64,000 bases of DNA from Suillus spraguei. Lineage: Eukaryota; Basidiomycota; Agaricomycetes; Boletales; Suillaceae. Below are positions 45,330 through 57,125 of this stretch, piece after piece. Location of the stretch: contig JABCPU010000179.1 in NCBI GenBank assembly GCA_016800925.1, positions 62,001 through 126,000 on the forward strand, in the 5' to 3' direction. Made by a program: the position numbers and the translations under genes. The notes beneath the pieces are model-generated. The model had not been told where the DNA came from, did not search any database, and saw nothing but the letters and a program-made list of their open reading frames with translations. Within the stretch, counting starts at the first letter, position 1, and each line of letters opens with the position of its first letter.

Positions 45330-46380
45330 TTCAGGCTCTTCTATTCATCAAGATCCTGTCATACATCAGCTAAATTTTGCGGGTAGAAAGGTATGTGCCG
45401 AGTTCTTAGCGCTCCGTTTCCCTGATACAATTCAACGGAAAGCTCGCTCTCGCCGGCAATAATATTAACCCGTCCTTTTCCCAGATGCCTTTCAGTCAAA
45501 CATGTTATTTTCCTTTGACCCCTTCAACGTCAAGAATATTTGCACCGTAGACCAGGGCGTCGACACTGTCAAGGCTCATGGAATTTCATTATTGGTCACG
45601 GTTTAGGCGTCGACCACGCAGCAGCCCAGATCATCCCGTCAAAGACAAACTCGAGCAGATGAACAATCTTTTGCGAGATATCGTTGCGGCAATGAACGAT
45701 GATATCTTACTCATAATACTTGTGGATCACGGAATGGATAAGATCGGCATTCATTGCGGTGACTGCGTCTCAGAGACAATATCAGCTCTCTCTTTCCCAA
45801 CTTCAGAGGCCATTCGCCGATTATCACATTCCCAGACGCATCTACTTCTGGTAAGGAGCTGGATGCTGCCTGTAACGATTTCTCCATCACCTGGGCTAGC
45901 GTAAATGAAATAGACAGGCATCACCGTCTATTGCACTAGATCACTTTACTCGTTTAGGTTATCTACTTGCCCCGTTCTCTGGACTCAGTTCAACATCTTC
46001 CTGACGGGTGCTAGAGATCACAGACAGGGTCCGAGATGTGCACAACCTTAACAACGCATTCATATCCCTCACACCCTTCTCCACACTTGACTTGGCCAAC
46101 ACTAATACAAATCACGCCCTCTTATTCTTATTCTCACAGATTGTAGCCCCAGCGCTCCTAGTGACGCACACGTATCACAGCACAAGCCACCGATCGACAT
46201 TCTCATCTATCCAATGGATAAGTGCGTTCATCCTCGGAAAGACCCCCTTTTCGCATATTTCCATTGCTGTCAACACCTTTGGATCGTTCTTACTCAGGGC
46301 ACTGATAGTGTTACTGCTCGTCCTATGGAACCTCCCTCCACTCCTTCCTCAAAAACCGTCTCACCTAAATGCACCATGAG
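45330..46380 (+). pseudogene. GPI ethanolamine phosphate transferase (PIG-O/Gpi13) fragment
   Basis: In different frames one reads FSFDPFNVKNICTVDQGVDT (45509-45570), IGHGLGVDHA, SPDHPVKDKLEQMNNLLRDI and DILLIILVDHGMDKIGIHCGD (45630-45770). These are the metal-binding GVDHxGH and GDHGMxxxGxHGG regions of the alkaline-phosphatase-like domain. A C-terminal membrane segment reads FSSIQWISAFILGK and VNTFGSFLLRALIVLLLVLW (46200-46330). The protein normally adds phosphoethanolamine to the GPI anchor in the ER. The first half of the catalytic domain and most membrane helices are missing and frames shift, so this is a relic. It lies between R2 copy 2 and R1 copy 2. Confidence 0.78.
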
Positions 46381-47213
46381 ATGAGCTGCATTAGTGATGG
46401 CATTGTATTTTTATCGCGGTGTAGGCGTTTGGAGCTACTGAGCGTGGGGCGGTATTCAGAAGGCATTTGATGGCGTGGAAGACCTTTACGCTTGGGTGTT
46501 TGAGTGCTGGCTTTGGGCTTTGGGGGACTGAGGTTTTGGGAGGGAGGGTTTTTGGGGGGTGCGGTGCGTGAGGGGTGTTGAGAAATTGTGTTGGATTGAA
46601 TCGAGTTCCTATCACGCTGGTCACGTATCTCTTTATTATGACAAGACCTCGATGCTCGGGGGAGATTAGAACGTGATAGTTCAAGGATTTGGTACCCAGG
46701 GAAGGTTAGAGTGTATCCAACGGGTTGCAACGTTGGCTGAGACACTGTGGACACATGTACTGTCACTGCGTCAATCGCAACGACTTTGACGTGTTTAAAC
46801 TCTGCATTGAGGAGGTTGGGTACCTTTACAAGCATGTAAGTCAGCTGCCTAACAAGGGAGAATAATGTCGGTCTTCTCATCATACATCCTGTTCCATGGC
46901 TAGTCACTTGCCTTGAGCTTACGGCCATGGGTGCCGGCGAACGGACACCGTGCTTCGTTTTATTGTCCGTTTAATATAAGCAAGCGTTCATGTCGGATCA
47001 TTACGTCGTCATCCCGTCGTGCCTTTCAAAATCAACGTTATGCTGGGCTCTCAGGCTTCCTTCAGGCTGGTGCTCCACTCTGTCATTCAATGAAGACTCA
47101 CAACGCGAACTTGAACGCGATGTCCGACTCACCATCACCAGCTCCGGCCTGTTCGTGCACAGTGAGCATCCAACTTCCCGGCCTCCTAGTTAGGATTGTG
47201 ATCAATTGATTGC
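46381..47213. other. Unassigned stretch between the PIG-O relic and R1 copy 2
   Basis: It includes a G-rich tract (46500-46570). Open frames on the minus strand are proline-rich and unrecognised. Confidence 0.4.
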
Positions 47214-48465
47214 TCGACAGTCCCTTGCTTGCCGTAGGGCAGCGGGTAGTCTGGATTGAAATTCCTTGCCCACCGATAATGCTATCGACAGGATTCAATA
47301 TTCGAATCAAACAGGCGATGGTTTCATTGCACAGGGTATGTAATTGCAGCATGCCGCACGGCACTGTTTTGCAAAGAAGTTCGAGGAGCTCCACAAGAAA
47401 TAGAAGTGCAGCACATGTTGGTCATGACTGTAATCAAAGGAAGTCCCTTTGAATGATAAGCATAGGGCTCAGAAGATGTGCGTAGCGCTGCGCAACATCA
47501 AGCGGTGAAGTAAACATGAGGATAACACACGGAACGCGCCTTGATAGTACATAGTAGGCGCACAAATGAACCCTTGCCCAGCTTCCTCCTCGACGATTCA
47601 ACCATACTCGACTTGACACGTCAGGCTTGTGAAAAATAGGACTTCCGAGTCGCCATAGCAAACTGCCGCAAACAACCTCTGCTCTTGTGGGTCAGGTTCG
47701 AATTTTTCTTGACAAGCTTCCTGTGAGCATTTTACGCACCTCTATTAACAAGGGTTGGCACGGGATTAGAACCATTGGCAATACCCATTTCTGCATGATC
47801 AACCCTGCTGAGATCCCGGAATGCCGCTGTCGGTGCGTTACGCGTACGGCGTACTGGTTTACGATCTTCCCTATGTCTAAGGGCTGACCATATCTTCCAC
47901 CACAATTAAGATGCAAGGTACGTTGGTGATAATGTCCCCTTCCCCTATCAGTAAGACGTCAGAGATGTCAGAGATCACACCTCTCCTGCGCCGTCATCGA
48001 AACATGAGGGAGGTATCAGAAATGACACCTTCTTCCTTAAGTGAGACACAAGACAATCAGGGATGATGCCTTCTAAACATTGCGAGACCATACCGAATGG
48101 GTAATACGAGGTGTTGTGCACCTGCACGAATCATCACATGTTCGAACGACCGCTCCTACGATGGTGAAATTTAGAGAGAGCAATTTACAGATTGGCGACA
48201 GCTGGCGAGATCAGGAAGATAGAGTAGGGGTTATCATCGTAGCCCAGACAAAGTTGTCTCCCAGAAGTAACATTGTTGCAAGCGGTGGACAGTTAGCAGT
48301 GGAACGCCGAGACCGGGAATGCTATTGCAAGATGGAAAAGCCATGCAAGGAACGCGTTGTCCGTGAGCTAGAGTCCGATTGGTCACCAAGTGAATTGTGA
48401 GATGACGGTCCCGCAAGGTTTGGTCCAATCAAGATGGCGCACGTTTGCATTTGTATGCGTTGTGA
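47214..48465 (+). repeat. Segmental duplication R1, copy 2
   Basis: It parallels 30019-31250 in direct orientation. A longer frame survives here (48080-48400) with NIVASGGQLAVERRDRE and DWSPSEL, decayed WD40 blades. The alignment stops near 48465, before the best WD40 blades of copy 1. Confidence 0.85.
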
Positions 48466-49307
48466 GCTACTTCACTTTGGGATCTCGCTATTCAGATGTC
48501 AGGTTTTACTGTCGACGCTGCCGCTGCTGTTTTGTCAGTTTGTTGCTTTTTCGAGCGCAGAACGATAAGATGTTGCAGCTGGTTCCGATTCGGTCCATGT
48601 TCTCGATGCCGAATGATGCGGGTCAGAGTCACGACGGGATCAGCCCTGTTTTGCAGCGGGTGTCGGCATTGTATAATGAATAAGTGTATGCTTTTGACAT
48701 GTGGATCCCTGGGCCGTCTATTACCCTTCCGACATGCTGAGATTATGCTATGTTTGGCTAATTATCTTGGGTCACTTGTGGATGCACCCACGCCCATGTA
48801 TCATGACTCAAAGCCTGTTACCCTTTTTCGTCTACAGTAACATGTACAGTGTTTATGCCAAGACCAAAAGAATACTCAGTCCTATTTGGCCAATAGACTC
48901 CATGACGATACCGACACAACACCGCCTCAGCACACACCTTTCTCAGTCTCAAAAACTGAGCAAGGCTATATGCACGCACACCCTCGCAACTAGCATGGGC
49001 ATCAGTCGTTACGACTCTGCCATGGAACATACCGAAGTATGCAGTGTTTGTGGTAAGTGGTTTATAGCGAGTTGAAAGGGCACATTGTGGCAGGATGTAG
49101 CGAGAAGTAGTGCCCTGTATACTAGAATTTGGGTAATTGAGGGAGCTGTGGGAAGACTTCTACGTATTATAGTTGTCGAGGTCCTTTGTGAAGTACGGAT
49201 GGTTCGGTGCAAGTTCGGTATTTATTGATGTTTGTCAAGAACCGAGTTAGCTCGGAACCATAACAGTGTCCGAAAACTGGACAGTATAGGAACGACGCAG
49301 ACTCAAA
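48466..49307. other. Unassigned stretch, nothing recognised
   Basis: A 124-codon plus-strand frame ending at 49075 contains VCSVCGKWF but is otherwise unlike known proteins, so it is not called a gene. Confidence 0.4.
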
Positions 49308-51100
49308 TTACATGACTCTGCGATGCTCTGAATACTGCGGCGGAAGTTCAACTAAACCATTTTCGTCTGGTATAATATCACCAGCATCGGTATGCATAAT
49401 GATTCGAGTAGGAAGTTGGTAGACTGCGTTAGGGCTCTGACGGAAATTTAGCATCTGATTGAATAGTATGAGAGGGTGACTAACTGCAATGCTGCCGGCG
49501 GAGGCAGGAATTGGTTCGGATCCGGGTTCAACGGGTGGAGTAAGGTAGATAAGGTCTGTGTTCCGTCGTAATGGTGACGCTGGTCGAGGCCGCACAGCCA
49601 TCTGCTTGATGGGTGTCATATCAGATATTTGAGCGGCGCCATATATACCAGAGTCTGTGTTAGAAGGCTGTGTCCGATTGAAGGGCGCGGGAACGTGCCT
49701 AGACGCCAAGCTCGCATGAGACGCATAAGTGGGACTTGGTTGGAATGCAGATTGAATGGGTAGACCAAGGTAGCTAACAGGAGCAGAGAAGTCTGTGTTG
49801 GAGCTTTGACGCGAATGTTGTGATTGGTTGAATGATGAAGGACGGGTGCCAACTGCGAAGTTGCTGGCGGACGAATTGGTCATGTCTGACTGGATTCTTT
49901 GAGTAGGTCGTGTATGGTAGCCAAGGCGGTCTGTCTTGGATAGGAAAGGGGATTCTGGCGCAAGGTCACTGAAAGGGATGACTTCGTATTCTGGACCTGT
50001 ATGCTGTAGTCGACGTGGATAACTCTTTGTAGAAGACTGAACATCCCGAGAGCGAGATGCTCTCCGTTTACGCCACAAGTACACGCCGAGGATGACCAAT
50101 ACAATAACCACTGCCGCACTGACCCTGCAATAAGAGCATCATTGCTTGATGAACCATTCGTTGAACTAGAACTAGTTGATAGACTGGTCGATAGGGCCAT
50201 GGCTGTGGCTGACATGCCTGCAGTGGATGACGGTGAGTTGGTACTTAGGCATGAGACATTATTTGACCCTAAGACCTGCTGGAACCCAGAATCACCACCT
50301 TGCGTGCCCGTAGAGTCGGTGACAAAATACATGAGGGTCGTCGCTGCGTTAACGTCTACAACCGAGGTAAAAGAGCTAGTTGCAGATTTGAATGAGACTG
50401 GTTGTCCACCAGGAATAAGTTGCTGCAGTAAGATCAATAGATCGTTTTGATAAGATTGACGGTGATCTCACCGTAATAGTAACGGGCAGAATTGCACCAC
50501 TATGAATCGTAACGGTAAACTGACTACAGCAGTGGTAGGTCAGTGTGACAAAAAGTAGGCAAGCCAAACTTACTTGCATTGCGTCAGTGGGAGTGGTGCC
50601 AACTCAAACTCGTAAAGAGGTGAAAAAACTGCAGTGCTGCAGTTGTTATTTCCAACCTGATTCCCAACAATTAATATGTTTGTCGTCCCACCCGAACCGA
50701 ATCCAGTGGCGTCAGACATAGTGAGTAGAAACTGTGTTTGTGTCGAAAATGGCAACTGCGGTATTGAATAAGAGCCTTTGCCATTACTGAAGGCCGATGT
50801 TGGTACAGAGTAATTGTGATACGGTTCCAAAGACTGGAAAGCGCAAATATTAGCACGCGATTGATGCGCTTGAGACGATAGTGCAGACGAACGGGAGTCA
50901 AGAGTATCTCGAATGGCGCTTGCCCACCTAATATCCCCGATACAGTTCAGTGGGAGCTTATAAAATGTACTAGATATGCGCTCACCAGTCCATGAAATGT
51001 TGAGAGGATCGCATTGAGTGGGAGCCCCAACAGTCACACTGAACGCACGCGCAATAGAAAGACAAGAAGCAATACACGTAAAGAAGCAAATAAAGTGCAT
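49308..51100 (-). CDS. Secreted-domain single-pass membrane protein (agaricomycete family)
   Basis: The signal peptide is MHFICFFTCIASCLSIARA. Extracellular repeats follow: TQCDPLNISWTGG, an intron, QAPFEILLTP, a 59-bp intron with a CTAAT branch point, SLEPYHNYSVPTSAFSNGKG, SYSIPQLPFSTQTQFLLTMS and DATGFGSGGTTNILIVG. A second module has LIPGGQPVSFKSATSSFTSV. A Ser/Thr-rich stalk precedes an intron and the transmembrane helix AAVVIVLVILGVYLWRKRR. The cytoplasmic tail ends HTDAGDIIPDENGLVELPPQ followed by YSEHRRVM; this ELPPxY ending is one I recall as typical for the family. The topology suggests a wall-sensing or adhesion role, but no function is established. Confidence 0.75.
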
Positions 51101-51394
51101 ACTCTAGAAATGAGGAAGATGGTGGGTGTCGTCAAGGGATGTCTTGAAAAAAAGGAATCAGGTCGAGATGACCTGAACCTGTCAAATAACCTAATGAGTG
51201 AAATAACGTTAGCATGAACCTGCCCCAAGGCTGTTCGTGATCATTAATACTGCGCAGCCTGCAGGCGCCTCGAATCGGATTCCTTCACTCGCAAGTTTCT
51301 ATGAGCCCCCAAGAACAACTTTCAATGTTTGAAACACACTAGGAATAATGAGGGCTTTGAGTCGTGCCCTATGCATTTCTTAGTAAATTCTTAC

Positions 51395-51540
51395 AGTTAC
51401 GCACATGCAGAATGCAGACTCGTAAAGGATGTCTAGTTCATGGTGTGACCACTGTATGAATATGCAGGGGAAAGTTCATGACTCATGGAACATGCATGGA
51501 GCCTCGTGATGGTGACAACTGACAAGTAAGTTTTTTACAT
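51395..51540 (+). repeat. Dispersed repeat R3, copy b
   Basis: It carries the same GTTACGCACATGCAGAATGC core as copy a and continues into a GGACGCAAGCTTCGAATTGG segment shared with copy c. Confidence 0.65.
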
Positions 51541-54080
51541 ACATAGGACGCAAGCTTCGAATTGGTTGCCGTGACAATGCTCTGGGCGGTCGGCCTGTGA
51601 TTGACACCGAGGGTGGTCCTACGACGGTCAGGAGTTTCTTGCCGACCCTTTTTCTGTGTTAAACTGAGTGGCGGTGCGGTGCTAAGAGCAAAGATCCGCA
51701 CAATTGCGTTCGGGAAATCTGGATCCCTCTCTATGCACTGTGCCCGACCATCGTGCAACCTTCTGTCTGATGCCTTGGAGACTATCATGACTCGACAGAC
51801 GTGGACGATACCTTGGTCACCGTGAATGAGTTGTTGTTCATGTCTCTGTTCTATGCTATTTTCTCATACTTACACATATTGACATAGCATCCACGTCTCC
51901 AATCTCGCACCTTTGGCAAGTGAAGTCGTCAGGGAGGAACTGTATATCCACGGTTGTCTCAAACCACCTAAGCAGGACAATCGTTTTCTCCGCAAGCCAT
52001 AGTGAATTGATGTTCTAGGGCTTCTCCAGGTACTCCATCACTGCTGGCCCTTGACGCCTGTCTCCACAGGTCATTGGTTGGCGTGGGGGAGTAAAAATAG
52101 TCAAAAAAATGTTCAACTTGGTACGCCCTTTAATGAGTCGCACGATCTGTGCTCACTCCATAAGCATAGTCTCCTGATAGTGAGAAGAATCTTCGTATAT
52201 TCACTCCGACGGGACCATCTCCTAGTGATCAGTTGATCTACTGGTCTTGTAAGTCGCCACAGACGACCCTCGACTCGTCATCATCTCCTTTGATCTGAGA
52301 AAGCCCTATGTCAACTACCCAGTTTTGCGATTTCTGTAAATACTCGGACATCACGTTGCATACTACACAACCCTCGTCACTGGAGCTCGTGGACCTCAGT
52401 GAAGAGAACATTCCGCATACGATGGACCCCTTTTCTGCGGTTCCTAGCGCTCCGAGTTGCATCGATGAAGGCAGGTCAGTAGTCACAGTTCGTAGCTTCC
52501 TCCTGGTTGCATTAGTGGACTACCTAGGGTGAGGTAAAGACATCAGTTGTTCCCAAAGTCGAGTCAAAAAGCTGACTGTTAATGATTAAATGGTGATCAA
52601 CATTGATAAGACCGCCCGGTGGATAGTAAGCATGTGGAGGTATTCTCGCCATGGGTAAGATAGATGAAAGACGGGTGAGGGTAGTCGTGGAAGTACGTTT
52701 TCATGTTGACGGGTATGGTACTGGTAGAAATGTAAGTTTCCTGAGGAGAAAGTACTGATGAAGTGAGTAGCATAACAGTTGCCTAAGCTGATTGTCCTCG
52801 GACAGAGACTGAGTAGAGTTTTGCATCAGACTCAAATTATCTTAAAAAAAATACAGCTGGTACAGAGTCTGGTTGCAAGCTACAGAGAAGGTGACAGAAA
52901 GTCGCCATGAATCAATGATAAGTTGAGAGGGTAGTCACGACTCACAGAATCGCCCTAGATTGACAGTAATATGATAACCAGATCTGCCGTCATGGACGAA
53001 GACCAACTGATCCATAGCACCATGGTGAATATGATCCTAAACGTGACATAGCGGAAAGTAAGTTTCTGTTCCTACTTCAGTATCGCTATGTTAGAATTTT
53101 TTCCCACACCACCTTGGCAATTGACTCAATATTTACTCGTCCTACCTTCTTTTCTGTGCCACACATTAGACATTCAGTAACCCTTGGTGCTACCCCCGCT
53201 TTTTTCTTGTACCCATCTCAAATTGAATGGCACTGGAATTTTCGGGTAGAAGTCGCGTGTGGAACTGGCATTTGGTCACGGCATCTATGAGGCATGCGTC
53301 GGAAAATACTCGTTCACAAGATCCCTGAATGAACCGGTAATTAAATACAAGGCAGTGCTGCTGAGTACAGGGAAACGGGAGATATTATTCTTGAACACTG
53401 TCCAGGTCAGATACTTTCTCGAGGCAAACTTGTCTGCTGTGCCCGAACCGGACTTGAACATTGGCAACTTTAAGACAGGGAATGAGGTTTCTAGGCGATT
53501 CCTTTCATTAGGGTCGAGCACAGATACTTGAGCTGCATAGTGATGAATTCCAGCATGGCTTCGTGCATAAGACGTAAGTATCTTAGACGCGGGTCACACG
53601 GTATACAATCTCGCTGTCAGTTCAGTTACGTTGGCAAAGGGAAGCAGCGTGAGCACATTATTAACCAATGCACTTGTCCCACAGACAAAGAATTATGAAG
53701 GTCAGAGCCTGCAGGCCTTGCGATTTAACCGAGAACTATCAATGTACGACCCCCTTGAAGCTGCTCAGGAATACATGAAGAAACAACCAATGGAGGCTAA
53801 GTTTGAAGTTTGCAAGTCAGTTCATAGATATCCAAGGCAGTGTAACGCCAAGGAAGCTTCACTGGCTACACAATCTACTGCAATCAAGGTAGTGAGAGGA
53901 CTCAGAGGGGGGGTTTACGCAGAGCACAATATAATTAGTGTTTCAAACGTGTCCAAAGGCATGACTCGCCATGGAGTAAGTATCAATGTTGCATCAACAA
54001 TTTGCACAGGGGCTAAGACCAGTTAAGATGGACCTCTAAGAAAACTATCCATGAATGAATGTCAAGGTGTTCCGATAAAA
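51541..54080. other. Long stretch without a recognised gene
   Basis: Plus-strand frames at 53259-53531 and 53631-54026 (MAKGSSVSTLLTNALVPQTK) are unlike any family I know and lack splice support. No transposon ends were identified. Confidence 0.45.
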
Positions 54081-54087
54081 AAAATGC

Positions 54088-54172
54088 TGTCATCAGCAGG
54101 TTTTGAACCTACACAGGAAAGAGAAACAGATTTTGATTCTGTTGTGGTAATCATCAGGCTAAGGCTGGTGAC
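54088..54172 (-). tRNA. tRNA-like unit A, anticodon CAA, probable pseudogene
   Basis: This is the most complete unit: 5' GTCACCA pairs with 3' TGATGAC at six of seven positions. The anticodon loop is ATCAAAA. The B box is altered to GGTTCAAAACC. A T-run follows. Confidence 0.5.
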
Positions 54173-54228
54173 AATGAACTGCCAAAGAAACCATCACGGG
54201 TGAATATCAAGGTGTGTTCCGATAGAAA

Positions 54229-54312
54229 ATGTCGACAGGTTTCGAACCTGCACAGTCCAAGAGAAACAGATTTGGATTCTGTCGTGGCAACCACCAGGCT
54301 AAGACCAGCTAC
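54229..54312 (-). tRNA. tRNA-like unit B, anticodon CCA, probable pseudogene
   Basis: The anticodon loop is ATCCAAA on an intact ACAGA/TCTGT stem. The B box GGTTCGAAACC is intact. The acceptor is not paired and the following T-run is short. Confidence 0.42.
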
Positions 54313-54375
54313 GGTGAACTTTCAAAGAAACCGTCCACCAGTGAACATCAAAGTGTGCTCTGATAGAAAAAACCT

Positions 54376-54461
54376 CGTCATCGGCAGGTTTTGAACCCGC
54401 ACAGTCCAAGATAAACAGATTTTGATTCTGTGGTGGCAACTGCCTAGCTAAGACCAGTTAC
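54376..54461 (-). tRNA. tRNA-like unit C, anticodon CAA, probable pseudogene
   Basis: The anticodon loop is ATCAAAA, the T arm GCGGGTTCAAAACCTGC, and a TTTTTT terminator follows. The 5' acceptor half pairs poorly. Confidence 0.42.
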
Positions 54462-54524
54462 GATGAACTTCTAAAGAAGCCATCCATGAGTGAATGTCAA
54501 GGTGTGTTTCGATAGAAAAAACCT

Positions 54525-54610
54525 TGTCGTCGGCAGGTTTCAAACCTGCACAGTCCAAGAGAAACAGATTTTGATTCTGTTGTGGCAATCACCTGACTAA
54601 GACCAGTTGC
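54525..54610 (-). tRNA. tRNA-like unit D, anticodon CAA, probable pseudogene
   Basis: The anticodon loop is ATCAAAA, the T arm GCAGGTTTGAAACCTGC, and a TTTTTT terminator follows. The 5' acceptor half pairs poorly. Confidence 0.42.
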
Positions 54611-54668
54611 GGTGAACTTCTAAAGAAACCGTCCATGAATGTCAAAGTGCGTTCTGATAGAAAAAAAC

Positions 54669-54756
54669 TGTAGTTCAGCAGGTTTCGAACCTGCGTAGTC
54701 CAAGAGAAACAGATTTCGATTCTGTTGTGGTAACCACACTAGCGAGGCTAAAGTCT
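54669..54756 (-). tRNA. tRNA-like unit E, anticodon CGA, probable pseudogene
   Basis: The anticodon loop is ATCGAAA, the B box GGTTCGAAACC is intact, and a TTTTTTT terminator follows. The D region TAGCCT-CGC-TAGTG contains a small insertion, and the acceptor ends do not pair. Confidence 0.42.
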
Positions 54757-56204
54757 TTAACTCTCCCACTTGACGACTCATCCTAAGTTGAAGACCTATG
54801 GGCCCCTGATTGACACTGCCCGAAAAGATGACATGGACAGTAAAGTTCGAGCCTGAACGTCTACGAGACAATAGAATTGTCCCGACGAGTGACAAAGACT
54901 GAGATAATTCTAATTCACCATCATTAGCAGCAAGTTCAATGTGATTGACATTACCACTAAGTATACACGGAGTTTCTGGAAACACAGAAGGAAATGAGCA
55001 GATCTTAGAAAACGAGGACAGTGAAACACTGTTACCACCTTGAAGGCCAGACATGGAGGATTGGAGACGGGAGTCTCATCTTCCCACAAAACGGTGGTCA
55101 CGCAGAAATGCAGTTCATCCCAAACATAACATCGAGACCTCACGCGACCTCGAACTCGACATCGGTAGTGGAGTACGGCAATAAATCACTGAGGCCATGG
55201 GGATTTCAGCGAAAAACGAAATTGGCCCAAATGGCTGAGCGAACGAGCAATCAAGAAGACGGAGAATACCATTCAAGGGCAAGAGCAACAGACGCAGGAA
55301 GACGATCAATTTGAATGATGTCCCAGTGGTGAAACACGATATAACCCACTCCCTTGTAGTAGCGGGAATAAATCTACATGACACATTAGAATGATCGCAC
55401 AGGGTGTTCGGAAACCAATACAAGCACTTACCTTATTAGAAAGGTTCTGAGAAGTGGAAGCCTTGGAGGTAGAGCACGGTGGTCTGGCTTTCCATAAAGC
55501 AGCAGTCTTCGTACGAATCTCTGCTCTCTTCTCGTCGTAATGAGACCATACAGGAGTGTCATGCTGTTTCAAAGCCATATGGGATGCGGCAGAAGGAGAA
55601 AAGACAGTGGGAATATACTTCAGGCTAGATAGACCGGTCGAAATGTCTGTTCAGAATTATACCAACTGTCAATAGTAGGAATGTGTGCAGGACCAGATGT
55701 CAACTCCACGGTGACCCCATTATGATTGGAAACAAAACGCAGTACAATGCAGTCATGCAGAAAAGACGATAGCACGGAGAAATCTCGACTCGTCGTTAAC
55801 ATAAATAACAGTAGGGATATCAGTGAAGGGTCCAATGACTTGATAACAATTAAAGGCACAGTCGATGACTAAGATCAACATACGCAGTGAGAAATACAAC
55901 ACCAACTACTGTAATAGCGGGAATGAAGCACTGCGCAGCCTGAGTGAGTCGCATATCCTGGAGGGTAAGGGCTGCTCAGTGAGCTCAGGGAAGGAATCCG
56001 AAAAATAGATTCATTCGCCACTAATGTTGTGATATTGATAGTAATGCTCGCCAGCAGCTGTGTGTCTACCTCAGTGAGCACGGGGCACAGAGTCGCCGCA
56101 GACTGGCGTAGAACTGATTCATGTGACAGGACCGTAGCGTGAATAGTGTATACCGATAAAGTTCGGAACAAACATTGGTCGGACTTCAAAATAAGTTGCG
56201 GCAT
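54757..56204 (-). CDS. Unrecognised multi-exon gene
   Basis: Successive minus-strand open segments suggest one spliced gene. The first is 56204-55950 (MPQLILKSDQCLFRTLSVYT, with LLASITINITTLVANESIF carrying N-glycosylation sequons). The next, about 55870-55680, is SSTVPLIVIKSLDPSLISLL and VTVELTSGPAHIPTIDSW. The next, about 55620-55440, is HDTPVWSHYDEKRAEIRTKT. The last, about 55060-54780, is GNVNHIELAANDGELELSQS. Candidate GT-AG borders exist, but the 55115-55420 part is unclear and the 3' end runs toward the tRNA-like array. I do not recognise the protein. Residue composition is that of a real coding region, hence the call, but the exon model is approximate. Confidence 0.38.
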
Positions 56205-56546
56205 ATCGGCAAATCGAACCGTAACCTATCGTCCACCATAGCCAAGGGCATTTCACTCGCTTACCTATTCCTCCGGCGCTCGTGTATCTTATAGATTTCG
56301 ATGCTGCTTGTAGCTCCAGACAGCCTCGTGATTACATTTTTTCTTTCATATCTCCTGCCACATGGGTGGTGTCGTTACTATGTCAATCGATTTATGTATT
56401 GAGGTCTTCTGTTTTACTCATTCCTAGTTTGGCAGTAAGTGCAAGAATTCCTTTGTTTTCATTAGCTGTGACTCTCGCTCGCTTCCAGTGCAATCACAAT
56501 CGTTGGTTCTGCGGTGAAATCCTAATCAGGCAGTGAATAAATGCTA

Positions 56547-56700
56547 TGACGTTACGCACATGCAGCATAAAGGATTGTCTAGTGACCGCTGTATCAACAT
56601 TCAGGGCAAGGTTCATGACTCATGGAGCCTCGTGGTGGTGATAAGTAAGTTCTTTCCCCTCATGTATACAGGACGCAAGGCTTCGAATTGGTAGCCCTGT
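56547..56700 (+). repeat. Dispersed repeat R3, copy c
   Basis: It carries GTTACGCACATGCAG, GACCGCTGTATCAACATTCA, GCCTCGTGGTGGTGATAAGT and GGACGCAAGGCTTCGAATTG in order, matching copies a and b. Confidence 0.65.
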
Positions 56701-57125
56701 CTTTGACTGCCAAAACTGGCGAGTTTTCTCGTCCACAACGGGAACGAGCGCTGTCAGACAGGTCTTCTCTTCGAGAGCCGTTACCAAAATTGGCAAGCTT
56801 GCTATATAGCTTACGTCTCCCTCAGAATATCCAAAATAGGTTCATTTCAACATCGTCGCTCTTTCTTGTTCAGGAAATTCAACATTGCTGACTCATGACG
56901 CTCCTTGAAGTGGAACATATGTGGTAACTTTACACCATACATCTTTACGTCGTCCTTCTCTTTATAGATTGTCACAATTCATCGAATTGTTATTCACTCG
57001 ACTATCGATATGATGGCATCCGATTATCATCCTGGGGGATTAGCTTTAAAACGCGTCGTCTGGTGGTTCATGTCTCTCATCTTCCATACCCTCCCGACGA
57101 TAAACAACTCACTCATCGTCCACTA

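Larger units (their letters stand above)
54088..54756 (-). repeat. Tandem array of five class II tRNA-like Pol III units
   Basis: Five units start at 54088, 54229, 54376, 54525 and 54669 (periods 141, 147, 149 and 144 bp). On the minus strand each has an anticodon stem ACAGA/TCTGT, a variable region of about 14 nt as in class II tRNAs, a T arm around GGTTCGAAACC and, in at least four, a T-run terminator directly after the acceptor. Spacers are also homologous (TCTATCRGAACRCACTTT-like), so whole transcription units were duplicated. Confidence 0.82.

Noticed and set aside
51600..51825. C2-domain relic near 51.7 kb
   Set aside because: Only weak, frame-hopping similarity; not supportable by eye.
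54200..54394. Plus-strand frame through the tRNA-like array
   Set aside because: It reads the repeated antisense of tRNA-like units.
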